The notes under the pieces: generated by a model | Database searches by the model: none | What the model was told of the DNA's origin: nothing | What the model saw: the letters and a program-made list of their open reading frames with translations, nothing else | Position numbers and translations under genes: made by a program | IMG/VR virus record: IMGVR_UViG_3300017752_000072 | Location: 1 to 33,660 of that record | DNA from: a virus | Length of the DNA: 33,660 nucleotides | Strand: one strand, 5' to 3' | In this document: positions 1 to 8,442 of the stretch, piece after piece | Layout: the number at the start of each line of letters is the position of its first letter | Position numbering within the stretch: the first letter of the stretch is position 1

Positions 1-1380
1 AATGAAGAAGCTATTACTTATTTTCAACAAGCAATAAAGTTAAGTCATACTAATAAAGTAAGAAACCTTATATTAAAAGCTGCTAAAGAATTAGGGTTAG
101 AAATCCCTAAAGTATGGACAGAAGATGTAGATGTAGGCCATGTAGATGATGAACCTGGAATGCTTAAACAAGATGCATACGAAATTGCTCAATACTCTAT
201 TCAGCTTTTTAAATTACTAAAACATTATGAGAGTTTAGATGTTGAAGTTGATTTTCCGAACTGGTGGCAGAGAAAAGTAATGTTAGCTAGAGATTATATT
301 TCTAAAGCAACACATTATTTAGATTTTAAAACTAACGAACCAGCTATAGATTCTCAAGCAGCAGCTTTACATGAAGACGAAGAGCCAACTAAAGCCGATA
401 TAGCGAAAGAGAAAAGCCTTGCTAAAAAATCTGCGTTATTACAGTTTATAGCTAGTATGCAGAAAAAAGGTATTCTTGATAAAGATAAAAAAGTCTTAGA
501 TAAAGATGCCTATAAAAAAGAGCTTGATGCTTTCAAAAAAAACGTAAAAGAAGGTATAAATTTAAATGAATTATCAGGAGATCAAACAGATGCTCTTTAT
601 GAACTTCGCAATATTTTAGACGAGGCTTCTGCTTTAGGAGACCAAGCTAGAGATATTATTAGACAGTCATTTCCAAGAATGTTATCTAAAGGTGATGCAT
701 ACGGAGCATTTGAATTCGGTACAAGTGGAAATAGATATGATACTACTTTAAGTTCTATCATCGAAGAGATTGAAGAATACTACGATGAAGAGGAAGATGA
801 TATGGACGAAGGTAAGAAAACATTAAAAGAATTTACTGATGATAGATTTAAAGGAGCTGAATTAATAGACAATGTTGCTGGAAGATCTCCAGATATGTTC
901 AATAAGCAATTATTTGCAGACCTACTACCTAAAGGAGTAGCTAGTGAAAACGATGCAATCGAAGCTTTAAAAGCACATGATAAGAGTCCTATCAAAGCTA
1001 GAATGGGTCAATACGCACCAATGTTTGTTCACGTTCAATATCACGAATTAGAGCATGAAGGTGAACAATACCAAATGCATCAAACACAGTACTACAATAG
1101 CAACTTTAAAGACAAAGATCCAACCTTTAACCCTGGAGTATCTAAAATTACTCTACTCAAAGATCCTCACGGAGAAGATATTGCCTTAGGTACAATACTT
1201 GTTAAAACAGATGAGTACGTACAAGACTTAAGAAACATACCTGGACTAGGAAAGAGATATATGGAAGAGGTTATTAAAGAAGGAGCAACATGCTGCGGTA
1301 GATGCGGAAGAGTTCACGTTAAAGGTAGTGGCTGTAAAAGACCATATTTGAAAGGCAAGTCTCACTGTAGAAACAAATAA
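1..1380 (+). CDS. Putative virion protein with Cys/His-rich C-terminus (5' partial)
   Basis: The reading frame is open from the first base, so the true start lies upstream; the Met at 160 is internal. At least 459 residues are present. The segment around the Met at 160 is helical and holds a pattern (aromatic pair 'NWW', then 'ARDYISKATHYL') that I associate with structural proteins of marine T4-like phages; this is from memory. The middle is Lys/Glu-rich with an acidic patch (YYDEEEDDMDE). The last 30 residues hold C-C-x-x-C, an H, then C and H-C (CCGRCGRVHV, later GCKRP and SHC), which looks like a small zinc-binding knuckle. It is followed 3 nt later by the next gene, in an apparent operon leading to the terminase. 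A virion or DNA-associated role is inferred; no enzyme motif is seen. Confidence 0.55.
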   Translation, partial: NEEAITYFQQAIKLSHTNKVRNLILKAAKELGLEIPKVWTEDVDVGHVDDEPGMLKQDAYEIAQYSIQLFKLLKHYESLDVEVDFPNWWQRKVMLARDYISKATHYLDFKTNEPAIDSQAAALHEDEEPTKADIAKEKSLAKKSALLQFIASMQKKGILDKDKKVLDKDAYKKELDAFKKNVKEGINLNELSGDQTDALYELRNILDEASALGDQARDIIRQSFPRMLSKGDAYGAFEFGTSGNRYDTTLSSIIEEIEEYYDEEEDDMDEGKKTLKEFTDDRFKGAELIDNVAGRSPDMFNKQLFADLLPKGVASENDAIEALKAHDKSPIKARMGQYAPMFVHVQYHELEHEGEQYQMHQTQYYNSNFKDKDPTFNPGVSKITLLKDPHGEDIALGTILVKTDEYVQDLRNIPGLGKRYMEEVIKEGATCCGRCGRVHVKGSGCKRPYLKGKSHCRNK

Positions 1381-1383
1381 AAT

Positions 1384-2400
1384 ATGAATATTAAACAAAT
1401 TATAGAAGAAGCTTATTTTGAAGCTGTTAGTGAAGCAGGAGCTTTCTATGGTGGTTTTCCACCTAACTTAAATAAGACACCCCGTCCTAACTTAAGCGAG
1501 AGAATTGCTATCGAAGATGCCGAACAGTCGATGATCGACTTAGTAACAAAGAAGTACGGCAACACACACGAGCAAGACTTTTTCTCAGATGATTACTCTT
1601 CATATTTTAAATACATAGAAGCAAAAGAAGGAGATGAAACTGGTGCAAGACAGCATAAAGTCTACAATTTACCATCTTTTAAAACTCTATATTTTCATCT
1701 TTCAGATGCAGTCGATAATATAAAAGAGTTAGTTAAAAACGAAGAAGTAGCTGAAAATAAGAAAGTAAGAGAGTTATTCGAAGCTATCAAGAAAACTTTT
1801 AGAGCAACTCAATCTACCCTTAGAAAAGAGTTTCCTGCTGAGTATGACGTTATGCGTCGTGTAAGATCAGCTAACGAAGAAGTACTTAAAGAAGAAGAAG
1901 AATTAGAAGCAGAAGGAGCAGAACTACCAGATGCAACTGATGAGATGCTACAGAAGTTTCCTACCCTTAAAAAGACTATAGTACGTCTTATGACAGACGA
2001 TTTTAAAGAGTTCGTAGATACTATAGATTATATCTCTCCTCGTCCTACAGCATTTAAAGTTAATCTAACTAATGGACAATCTTTTACTTTAAAGTGGATG
2101 GGTAAAAACTTTGAAGCTTCTATCTTAGGGAAGAGGTATTATCTAGGACAGGTAGGTAACTTCCAACAGGCTTTAGATAAACTTTCAATACTCTATAGAG
2201 AGGGGCCTATCAAAAAACCTGAAGATGAACTAGAAGGCGATGCCGGAGGAGAAGCAGATTTTAGTGATGCAGGAGGTTCAGCCGGAGGCGGTGGAGGTGA
2301 ATTTCCTGGAGATGACGCAGGAGGAGATGATTTAGGTGGGGAAGATCTTGGAGACGAAGATTTAGGATTTGAAGAACCCGGTGAAGAACCAGAAGCATAA
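1384..2400 (+). CDS. Hypothetical head-region protein with acidic Gly-rich tail
   Basis: 338 residues, not assigned to a named family. It begins MNIKQIIEEAYFEA, which places I-x-E (residues 6-8 and 7-9) close to the N-terminus, as in other head-cluster proteins here; this could be a prohead-protease site. Residues about 20-200 look helical and charged. Near residues 230-275 a compact beta-type segment (FTLKWMGKNFEASILGKRYY) is followed by a helix. The last 55-60 residues are almost entirely Gly, Asp and Glu, a low-complexity acidic tail probably disordered. No Shine-Dalgarno sequence precedes the ATG. Position just before the packaging genes suggests a virion or capsid-internal protein; this is inference. 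Confidence 0.5.
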   Translation: MNIKQIIEEAYFEAVSEAGAFYGGFPPNLNKTPRPNLSERIAIEDAEQSMIDLVTKKYGNTHEQDFFSDDYSSYFKYIEAKEGDETGARQHKVYNLPSFKTLYFHLSDAVDNIKELVKNEEVAENKKVRELFEAIKKTFRATQSTLRKEFPAEYDVMRRVRSANEEVLKEEEELEAEGAELPDATDEMLQKFPTLKKTIVRLMTDDFKEFVDTIDYISPRPTAFKVNLTNGQSFTLKWMGKNFEASILGKRYYLGQVGNFQQALDKLSILYREGPIKKPEDELEGDAGGEADFSDAGGSAGGGGGEFPGDDAGGDDLGGEDLGDEDLGFEEPGEEPEA

Positions 2401-2410
2401 TAATAATAAA

Positions 2411-2725
2411 ATGAAAAATAATTTTGACCTCAGAAAATTCTTAACAGAGAATAAACTTACTTCTAATAGTAAAGTAGTAGAAAAGGTGTTAAATGAAGCT
2501 GTAATGTGGCATTGGGATGGAGATAGAAACTCTCTAGAAGAAGTCCCACCTAAATTCAAAATGGCTGTAAAAGCAGAATTAGAAGATATGAATTTAACTG
2601 ATGTCCAATTTGAAGAAGCTTTTGATGCTGTTAAAAACTCCTATGCTGATGAGGCAGGTAGAGGAAGTATGAAATTTAACTCAGACCATTGGGTTGAAAT
2701 GATCGAAATGGATTACGAAATATAA
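2411..2725 (+). CDS. Small protein with T4-like capsid-targeting N-terminus
   Basis: 104 residues from the Met at 2411. An in-frame Met at 2369 would overlap the upstream gene by 32 nt. The downstream start is preferred because MKNNFDLRKFLTE then aligns with the N-terminus of the 178-aa protein at 11068 (MSDFNLRKFLAE). Both resemble the capsid-targeting sequence of T4 internal proteins (MKTYQEFIAE), which gp21 cleaves after the Glu. Cleavage here would follow Glu13. The remaining 91 residues are acidic and mostly helical, with no motif I recognise. A role as an internal head protein, perhaps ejected with DNA, is inferred from that N-terminus and the neighbourhood. Confidence 0.6.
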   Translation: MKNNFDLRKFLTENKLTSNSKVVEKVLNEAVMWHWDGDRNSLEEVPPKFKMAVKAELEDMNLTDVQFEEAFDAVKNSYADEAGRGSMKFNSDHWVEMIEMDYEI

Positions 2726-2745
2726 GGTTTAGAATAAATTTACTA

Positions 2746-3765
2746 ATGAACGTAATAGATAGATTATATACAGAGTGGGCATGGAGAACTAAATCAGGTA
2801 CTCCATCAATTAAGAATCCTCAAGATAAAGCTATATTAGATGCTCTTATCTCAGAAATTAGCGGTAATGGAGAATCTCTAATTTTAGAAGGTTCGGACTC
2901 ATACGATACTGTTATAAAAGCAAAACTAGGAAAAGATGATCTATTAACTCCTGAAGGAGGTATTCCTCGCTCCAATAATTCATACAAATTTAACGGTAAA
3001 GGTGGGGATTCTTTTTACAACAATGTAAAAGGAGATGTAGATAAAAAAATATGGAATGCCTTATGGGATGAAGCACCACCTGCTGCTAAAACTGGTACTG
3101 CTTCAAAAGGGGTAGGAGCAGGAGAGTTATCTCTTTATTGGCTTTATAACTACTCTAACAGTAGTATTAATGTTACCGAAGGTAGAGAAGGAGGAGGAGC
3201 AGATTTATTTTTTGATGGAGTAGGAGTTGAGGTAAAAGCTGAAGGAAGCCATACTGCTAAGATAGGACTTGGAAGATTTAGCGAATTTAAAGAAGAAGTA
3301 GCTCTTCTAACTATTCTTTTTGGATTAAATGCGTTAACAAAAGTACTATCTACTGAAGACCTAAAAGGGAAAATAATGAACCCTACTAACTTTTTAGGTA
3401 AAGAACTTCCACTTGCTTTTCAAAGCTTTACAAAATTTGCTAATCTACCTAATCTTAAAGAACTAGCAAGTCAATTTGGTATTTTTAGATCTATATATGA
3501 TAATGTAAATCAAGTTAAGCAATATGTAGGAGATACATCTGACCCTACTGCCGCTGCAGGAAATATGTTAAATAAATTGCTTAGTAAAAAATTAAATATA
3601 AAACCTGGATTTGGAGGGTATTTAGTAAATCTAAAAAAAGAAGGTTCAATGGCGTTTTTTCAAATAAGTGAAACAGCGTTAGAAGACCACGAAAACGTTT
3701 TAAACAACACCACAATACAGCAAAGTAAGATAGGTTTAAATTACAGTAAGGTATTTGGTATTTAA
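2746..3765 (+). CDS. Putative PD-(D/E)XK-fold protein, possibly virion-borne
   Basis: 339 residues. The N-terminus (RLYTEWAWRTKSGTP) is a segment I associate with a family found beside terminase genes in marine phages. Residues 124-164 carry a spacing typical of PD-(D/E)XK nucleases: Glu127 in a predicted helix (GAGELSLYW), Asp153 (GGGADLFFD), then Glu162-x-Lys164 (GVEVKAEG). A predicted amphipathic helical region with some hydrophobic stretches (ALLTILFGLNAL) follows. The ORF ends 3 nt before the terminase. If the motif is real, the protein could nick or cut DNA during packaging or after injection, or it could be an inactive structural member of the fold. The nuclease call is a motif-level inference. 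Confidence 0.45.
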   Translation: MNVIDRLYTEWAWRTKSGTPSIKNPQDKAILDALISEISGNGESLILEGSDSYDTVIKAKLGKDDLLTPEGGIPRSNNSYKFNGKGGDSFYNNVKGDVDKKIWNALWDEAPPAAKTGTASKGVGAGELSLYWLYNYSNSSINVTEGREGGGADLFFDGVGVEVKAEGSHTAKIGLGRFSEFKEEVALLTILFGLNALTKVLSTEDLKGKIMNPTNFLGKELPLAFQSFTKFANLPNLKELASQFGIFRSIYDNVNQVKQYVGDTSDPTAAAGNMLNKLLSKKLNIKPGFGGYLVNLKKEGSMAFFQISETALEDHENVLNNTTIQQSKIGLNYSKVFGI

Positions 3766-3768
3766 GTT

Positions 3769-5343
3769 ATGTCTCAGAATATAAAAAAAGTAATCGCACA
3801 AGAGTATATTAAGTGCGCTAAAGATCCGGCGTACTTCATGAAGAAGTATTGTCATATTCAACACCCAACCCGAGGTAGAATACTCTTTGCTTTATATCCA
3901 TTCCAAGAAAAAGTACTACGGTTATTTAGAGATAACCAGTATATTATTACTTTGAAATCTAGACAGCTTGGTATTTCAACTTTAGCATCAGCATATGCTT
4001 TATGGCTAATGATCTTCCATAAAGACAAAAACGTACTTGCTTTGGCTACCACTCAAGCTACAGCTCGTAATCTGGTTTCTAAGACGATATTCATGTATGA
4101 CCAGCTACCTAAATGGTTAAGATTACCGCACGTAGAAAAGAACAAATTATCTTTAAGATTAAAAAACGGATCAAAAATACAAGCAAAGTCATCAAATACA
4201 GATGCAGCTCGATCAGAAGCAGTATCGTTACTTTTAATAGATGAGGCAGCGTTTATCGACAATATTGACGAAACATTTACTGCAGCACAGCAAACCTTAG
4301 CAACCGGTGGACAGTGTATGGCTCTATCAACTCCTAACGGAATCGGTAACTGGTTTCACCTAACCTGGGATAAAGCAGAAGCCGGTGAAAATAGCTTTTT
4401 ACCGATAAAACTACCGTGGACAGTACATCCTGAAAGAAACCAAGAATGGAGAGATCAACAAGACTCAGATTTAGGTCCTCGCATGGCCGGGCAGGAATGT
4501 GACTGTGACTTCTTAGCTTCTGGTGATACAGTATTTGAACCAGACGACATGTTATTTTACGAGCAAACTTACCAAAAAGATCCTTTAGAAAGAAGAGGTG
4601 TAGACGGTAATTTATGGATATGGGAAGGAGTTGACTACTCTAAATCATATATGGTTGTAGCTGACGTCGCAAGAGGTGATTCTGCTGACTACTCGGCATT
4701 TCATATATTTGACATAGAAAATTGTGTACAAGTAGGTGAATACAAAGGAAAACTTTCACCTAAAGATTACGGAAACGTACTGGTAGGAATTGCCTCAGAA
4801 TATAACGACGCTTTATTAGTTGTAGAAAACGCTAATATCGGATGGGCTACTATTGAACAAATAATGGAAAGAGAATATAAAAATCTCTATTATAGTTCAA
4901 CAAATAATATGGAAACCGTAGAATCGTATATGTCCAAGTATGAAAGAGATAAGTTAGTACCTGGTTTTACAATGTCGGTTCGTACAAGACCTCTCGTTAT
5001 AGCAAAAATGATAGAGTACATTAGAGAGAAAGGAGTAACCATTCAGTCTAAACGTCTGATAAGTGAGATGAGAGTATTTGTATGGAAAAATGGTAAACCT
5101 CAAGCACAAGTCAATTATAATGATGATTTACTTATTTCATGTGCTACTGCACTATATGTACGTGATACAGCGTTAAGGTTAAGACAACAAGGTATGGACC
5201 TTGCTAGAGCACAATTATCTTCATTTGCTAATTTAAACGCTCAAAATGCTGCCGTGATCAAATCAGTTGGTAGTCAGCAAAATAATCCTTATATTATAGA
5301 TACTGGGAATGGCGTAGAAGACTTTTCCTGGCTAATTAAATAG
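3769..5343 (+). CDS. gp17: Large terminase subunit, T4 gp17-like
   Basis: 524 residues; the packaging motor that pumps DNA into the prohead through the portal and cuts the concatemer. The N-terminal ATPase has a P-loop-like segment at 63-71 (KSRQLGIST), Walker B at 154-160 (LLLIDEA) and a motif like the T4 coupling motif at 187-191 (STPNG). The C-terminal RNase H-like nuclease has Asp299 (VVADVARGD), Glu353 (VVENAN) and Asp452/Asp453 (YNDDLLIS) as the expected acidic cluster. The P-loop lacks the GK(T/S) lysine of T4 gp17 (SRQLGKT); Lys63 at the start of the loop may take its place, as proposed for lambda gpA. No small terminase subunit is identified in this window. The identity is secure from the two-domain motif order. 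Confidence 0.95.
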   Translation: MSQNIKKVIAQEYIKCAKDPAYFMKKYCHIQHPTRGRILFALYPFQEKVLRLFRDNQYIITLKSRQLGISTLASAYALWLMIFHKDKNVLALATTQATARNLVSKTIFMYDQLPKWLRLPHVEKNKLSLRLKNGSKIQAKSSNTDAARSEAVSLLLIDEAAFIDNIDETFTAAQQTLATGGQCMALSTPNGIGNWFHLTWDKAEAGENSFLPIKLPWTVHPERNQEWRDQQDSDLGPRMAGQECDCDFLASGDTVFEPDDMLFYEQTYQKDPLERRGVDGNLWIWEGVDYSKSYMVVADVARGDSADYSAFHIFDIENCVQVGEYKGKLSPKDYGNVLVGIASEYNDALLVVENANIGWATIEQIMEREYKNLYYSSTNNMETVESYMSKYERDKLVPGFTMSVRTRPLVIAKMIEYIREKGVTIQSKRLISEMRVFVWKNGKPQAQVNYNDDLLISCATALYVRDTALRLRQQGMDLARAQLSSFANLNAQNAAVIKSVGSQQNNPYIIDTGNGVEDFSWLIK

Positions 5344-5344
5344 A

Positions 5345-5359
5345 CTATTTATTATTAAA
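5345..5359 (+). promoter_or_regulatory. Candidate late promoter motif before gp20
   Basis: CTATTTATTATTAAA lies between the terminase stop and the portal start, 23 nt (first base to ATG) ahead of the gene. The same CTATTTAT core recurs before several other virion genes at nearly the same distance. Promoter function is inferred from recurrence only. Confidence 0.5.
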
Positions 5360-5367
5360 CCGTATTA

Positions 5368-7272
5368 ATGGCAGATACTTCTTTATTTTCAAGACTGCGT
5401 AGATTATTTGGATCTGATGTAGTAATTCGTAATGTCGGTGGGGATCAACTCAAAGTTGCCGACATAAACGCTATACAAACAACAGGAAGATTTGAGACAA
5501 ATTCCTTAGTAGATAGGTTCTCAAGATTATATATTTACAATAATAAAAATATATTTAATCCAAACCTAAACTATCAAACTCTTAGAATACAGCTATACTC
5601 AGATTACGAAGCGATGGATACCGATCCTATCTTAGCTTCTACTTTAGATATTATAGCAGACGAATCTACACTTAAAAACGATCAAGGAGAGATACTATCC
5701 ATTAAATCCTCAGATGAAAATATTCAAAGAGTACTTTATAACCTTTACTACGATGTACTAAATATCGAGTTTAATTTATGGTCTTGGACTCGTAATATGT
5801 GTAAGTATGGAGACTTTTTCTTAAAGCTTGAGATAGCTGAAAAGTTCGGAGTATACAACGTTTTACCTTATACAGTCTATCATATGATTAGACGGGAAGG
5901 AGATGATCCAGAAAACCCTCAGAAGGTAACATTCCAATTAGATCCGGACGGTTTAGCTTCTCAGCAAGACCCTAACTACTTACCACAATCTAAGAAAAAA
6001 GTAATTGAATTTGATAATTACGAAGTAGCTCACTTTAGATTAATATCTGATTCTAACTACCTTCCTTACGGTAGATCTTATATAGAGCCTGCTAGAAAAA
6101 TATACAAGCAGTTAACTTTAATGGAAGATGCAATGTTGATTCATAGAATCATGAGAGCACCAGAGAAGAGAATGTTCTATATTAATGTAGGGAATGTACC
6201 ACCTAACGAGGTTGAGAACTTTATGCAAAAGACTATCAACACTATGAAGAAAACTCCATATGTTGATCCTCAAACCGGACAGTACAACCTTAAGTTCAAT
6301 ATGCAGAATATGATGGAAGATTTCTATCTACCTGTAAGAGGAGGTGATACTTCTACTCGTATTGAAACTACTAAAGGTTTAGAGTACGACGGTACCAAAG
6401 ATATTGAATATTTAAGAGAGAAGCTTTTCGCTGCTTTAAAGGTACCAAAAGCATACTTTGGCTTTGAAGGTGATTTGCAAGGTAAAGCTACACTTGCTGC
6501 CGAAGATATTAGATTTGCTCGTACTATCGAAAGAATTCAACGTATAATGGAATCTGAGCTTACAAAGATAGGTTTAGTCCATTTGTACGCTCAAGGCTTT
6601 ACTGGCGAATCACTCACTAACTTTGAGATTAAGCTTTCTAATCCTTCTATTATATTCGAACAAGAGAAGGTAGCGCTTATGAAAGAAAAGATGGATCTAG
6701 CCTCTCAAATGCTAGATTCTAAGCTATTTCCAACAGATTATATTTACGACAATCTATTTAATCATTCTGAAGATACTTATATGGAATTTAGAGATCTAGT
6801 TAAAGAAGATCACAGAAGAGCATTTAGATTAACTCAGATTGAAAACGAAGGTAACGACCCAGTGTCATCTGGCCGTTCATACGGTACGCCTCACGATCTA
6901 GCTTCTATTTACGGTCGCAGACAAGATTCAAAAGAAAGAGGAGCAGCCATGGGTGAAGTACCAACCGGGTATGAAGAGGAACCTTTAACAGGTCCAGAAG
7001 GTGGTCGTCCAAGAGAAAAAATGTCTATCTACGGTACTAACAAAGACCCTCTAGGAGGCCGTGATCGTTTAGGTACACATAAGATGAAGGGTGGGTTTCC
7101 TTCCGATAATGATAATGTAAACGAGTCAGAAGTCAATGATTCTTTAGCTAAATCAATGTACCATAGACATAAAGGTATGTTTGAAGATAAAAAACAGTTA
7201 ATCTTTGAAGCCAAACCAGAGGTTAAGAGTAAAATGCTAGATGAAGATCAACTTAAAGATTTAGAGGACTAG
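5368..7272 (+). CDS. gp20: Portal vertex protein, T4 gp20-like
   Basis: 634 residues. Twelve copies would form the channel at the capsid vertex that nucleates assembly and docks the terminase and neck. T4 gp20-like signatures are visible: RIMRAPEKRMFYINVGNVP at 260-278, MEDFYLPVRGG at 316-326, and REKLFAALKVPKAYFGFE at 350-367 followed by a long helix. It is about 110 residues longer than T4 gp20. The extra length is mainly a Gly/Pro/charged, probably disordered C-terminal region from about residue 510 to 634. No Shine-Dalgarno sequence precedes the ATG; a CTATTTATT motif does. Confidence 0.95.
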   Translation: MADTSLFSRLRRLFGSDVVIRNVGGDQLKVADINAIQTTGRFETNSLVDRFSRLYIYNNKNIFNPNLNYQTLRIQLYSDYEAMDTDPILASTLDIIADESTLKNDQGEILSIKSSDENIQRVLYNLYYDVLNIEFNLWSWTRNMCKYGDFFLKLEIAEKFGVYNVLPYTVYHMIRREGDDPENPQKVTFQLDPDGLASQQDPNYLPQSKKKVIEFDNYEVAHFRLISDSNYLPYGRSYIEPARKIYKQLTLMEDAMLIHRIMRAPEKRMFYINVGNVPPNEVENFMQKTINTMKKTPYVDPQTGQYNLKFNMQNMMEDFYLPVRGGDTSTRIETTKGLEYDGTKDIEYLREKLFAALKVPKAYFGFEGDLQGKATLAAEDIRFARTIERIQRIMESELTKIGLVHLYAQGFTGESLTNFEIKLSNPSIIFEQEKVALMKEKMDLASQMLDSKLFPTDYIYDNLFNHSEDTYMEFRDLVKEDHRRAFRLTQIENEGNDPVSSGRSYGTPHDLASIYGRRQDSKERGAAMGEVPTGYEEEPLTGPEGGRPREKMSIYGTNKDPLGGRDRLGTHKMKGGFPSDNDNVNESEVNDSLAKSMYHRHKGMFEDKKQLIFEAKPEVKSKMLDEDQLKDLED

Positions 7273-7275
7273 TTA

Positions 7276-7285
7276 CTATTTATAT
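7276..7285 (+). promoter_or_regulatory. Candidate late promoter motif after gp20
   Basis: CTATTTATAT follows the portal stop codon, 53 nt ahead of the next start. It matches the core of the recurring motif but sits farther from the ATG than most copies, so confidence is lower. Confidence 0.35.
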
Positions 7286-7328
7286 CAGAAGGTATATATC
7301 TAATTGATATTAACCCAAATTCATACTA

Positions 7329-8192
7329 ATGCGCATTAAACATAGTAAGTACAAAAATACCGGTTTAATATACGAATTGCTTGTTAAGCAAATTGCAGCA
7401 GATACTTTGTCTAAAAAGGACTCTCCTGCTGTTTCTATTTTAAAAAAATTCTTTGCCGGTAAATCTTCTTTAACTAAAGAATTCAAACTATATGAATTTG
7501 TATTAAAGAATCAAAATGTTTCTCCTGCTAAAGCAGAAACAATAGTTTCAACCATACTTGAGATATCTAGAAAGGTAGATAAAAACGCTCTTAAAAAACA
7601 GAAATACGAGCTTATTAGTGAATTGAAAAAGCACTATAATATGGAAGAGTTTTTCTCTATTAAAGTAAGAGATTACAAACCTCTAGCAGCTCTATACTGT
7701 TTATTAGAAGCATATAAAGAATCAGCACTTGTTGATCCTCAATTTTTAGTAGATAATAAAACTACTATACTTGAGCATCTAAGCTCTGAAAAAGTTACAA
7801 AAGAAGACGTAAAAGATACTTTAATTGAAGAGTATTCTAAATACGATAAAGATTTAAAACTTTTAGTGTATAAAATTTTATTAGAGAAGTTTAACCAGAA
7901 ATATACTGACTTACTTCCAGAGCAAAAAACTATACTAAAAGAATTTATTACATCAGTTAACTCTACTACTAGACTTAGAAATTTAATCAATGAAGAAATT
8001 GAAAAGATTTCAAAGCAAGTTAACGAATTAGTTAATTCAGTTGAAGACGATGTAGTAAAGATTAAATTAGAGGAAGTTGCTAAAAACATTCAGCCTATCT
8101 CTAAAAAAGAAAAAATTGTTGACGATCATTTAGTAAAGCTAATGCAATATTATGATTTAGTTAACGAACTTAAAAGCTATGAAGGTAAGTGA
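7329..8192 (+). CDS. Hypothetical helical head-region protein
   Basis: 287 residues, Lys/Glu/Leu-rich and predicted almost wholly alpha-helical, with coiled-coil-like stretches in the last 90 residues (ISKQVNELVNSVEDDVVK). No catalytic motif, signal peptide or membrane segment is seen. It lies between the portal and protease genes and overlaps the next gene by 14 nt, so it belongs to the head-assembly operon. A prohead core or assembly-factor role is possible from position alone; I do not recognise a named family. Confidence 0.55.
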   Translation: MRIKHSKYKNTGLIYELLVKQIAADTLSKKDSPAVSILKKFFAGKSSLTKEFKLYEFVLKNQNVSPAKAETIVSTILEISRKVDKNALKKQKYELISELKKHYNMEEFFSIKVRDYKPLAALYCLLEAYKESALVDPQFLVDNKTTILEHLSSEKVTKEDVKDTLIEEYSKYDKDLKLLVYKILLEKFNQKYTDLLPEQKTILKEFITSVNSTTRLRNLINEEIEKISKQVNELVNSVEDDVVKIKLEEVAKNIQPISKKEKIVDDHLVKLMQYYDLVNELKSYEGK

Positions 8193-8442
8193 GTTGCGAA
8201 TTATAGTCAAAGAAGTTCTAGAAGAGCTTCAAGAGATTAGCGCAACCGGCACAGGAGCTTCCTTTACACCAGGAGTCGGCGCTCAATACGCTACTCCATA
8301 CGCTTTTAAAAAAGGACGAGGTAAAAATCGTGCTACAAAATATTTAGAAAAATTAGGTTTCAAAACAGTAAAAAAGAAAAAGAGACCATATAACACTAAA
8401 ATGTTTGATTACTTAGATGAAGACTCTACAAGAAAAATATAA
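8179..8442 (+). CDS. Small basic head-region protein
   Basis: 87 residues. Residues 1-19 form a helix ending in EELQE, which gives an L-x-E site that a gp21-type protease could cut. Next comes a Gly/Ala/Thr segment (GASFTPGVGAQYATPYAF), then a strongly basic part (KKGRGKNRATKYLEKLG and KTVKKKKR) and an acidic end. I recall similar 'YATPxAF' segments in small marine-phage head proteins, but cannot name a family. The gene overlaps both neighbours (14 nt upstream, 26 nt downstream), suggesting translational coupling. The basic stretch would suit contact with DNA or the acidic scaffold; this is inference. Confidence 0.6.
   Translation: MKVSELRIIVKEVLEELQEISATGTGASFTPGVGAQYATPYAFKKGRGKNRATKYLEKLGFKTVKKKKRPYNTKMFDYLDEDSTRKI

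Noticed and set aside
160-162. Met at 160 as the true start of the first gene
   Set aside because: The frame stays open to base 1 with protein-like composition (helical, Lys/Glu-rich), so the gene most likely begins upstream of the window.
2369-2410. Upstream start for the 104-aa protein
   Set aside because: It would overlap the previous gene's acidic tail by 32 nt and would add a leader that hides the capsid-targeting N-terminus shared with the gene at 11068.
7739-8089. 116-codon open frame on the minus strand
   Set aside because: It lies fully inside the helical 287-aa gene, is Ser/Leu/Phe-rich as expected for the antisense of Lys/Glu-rich coding, and has no start context or neighbour on that strand.
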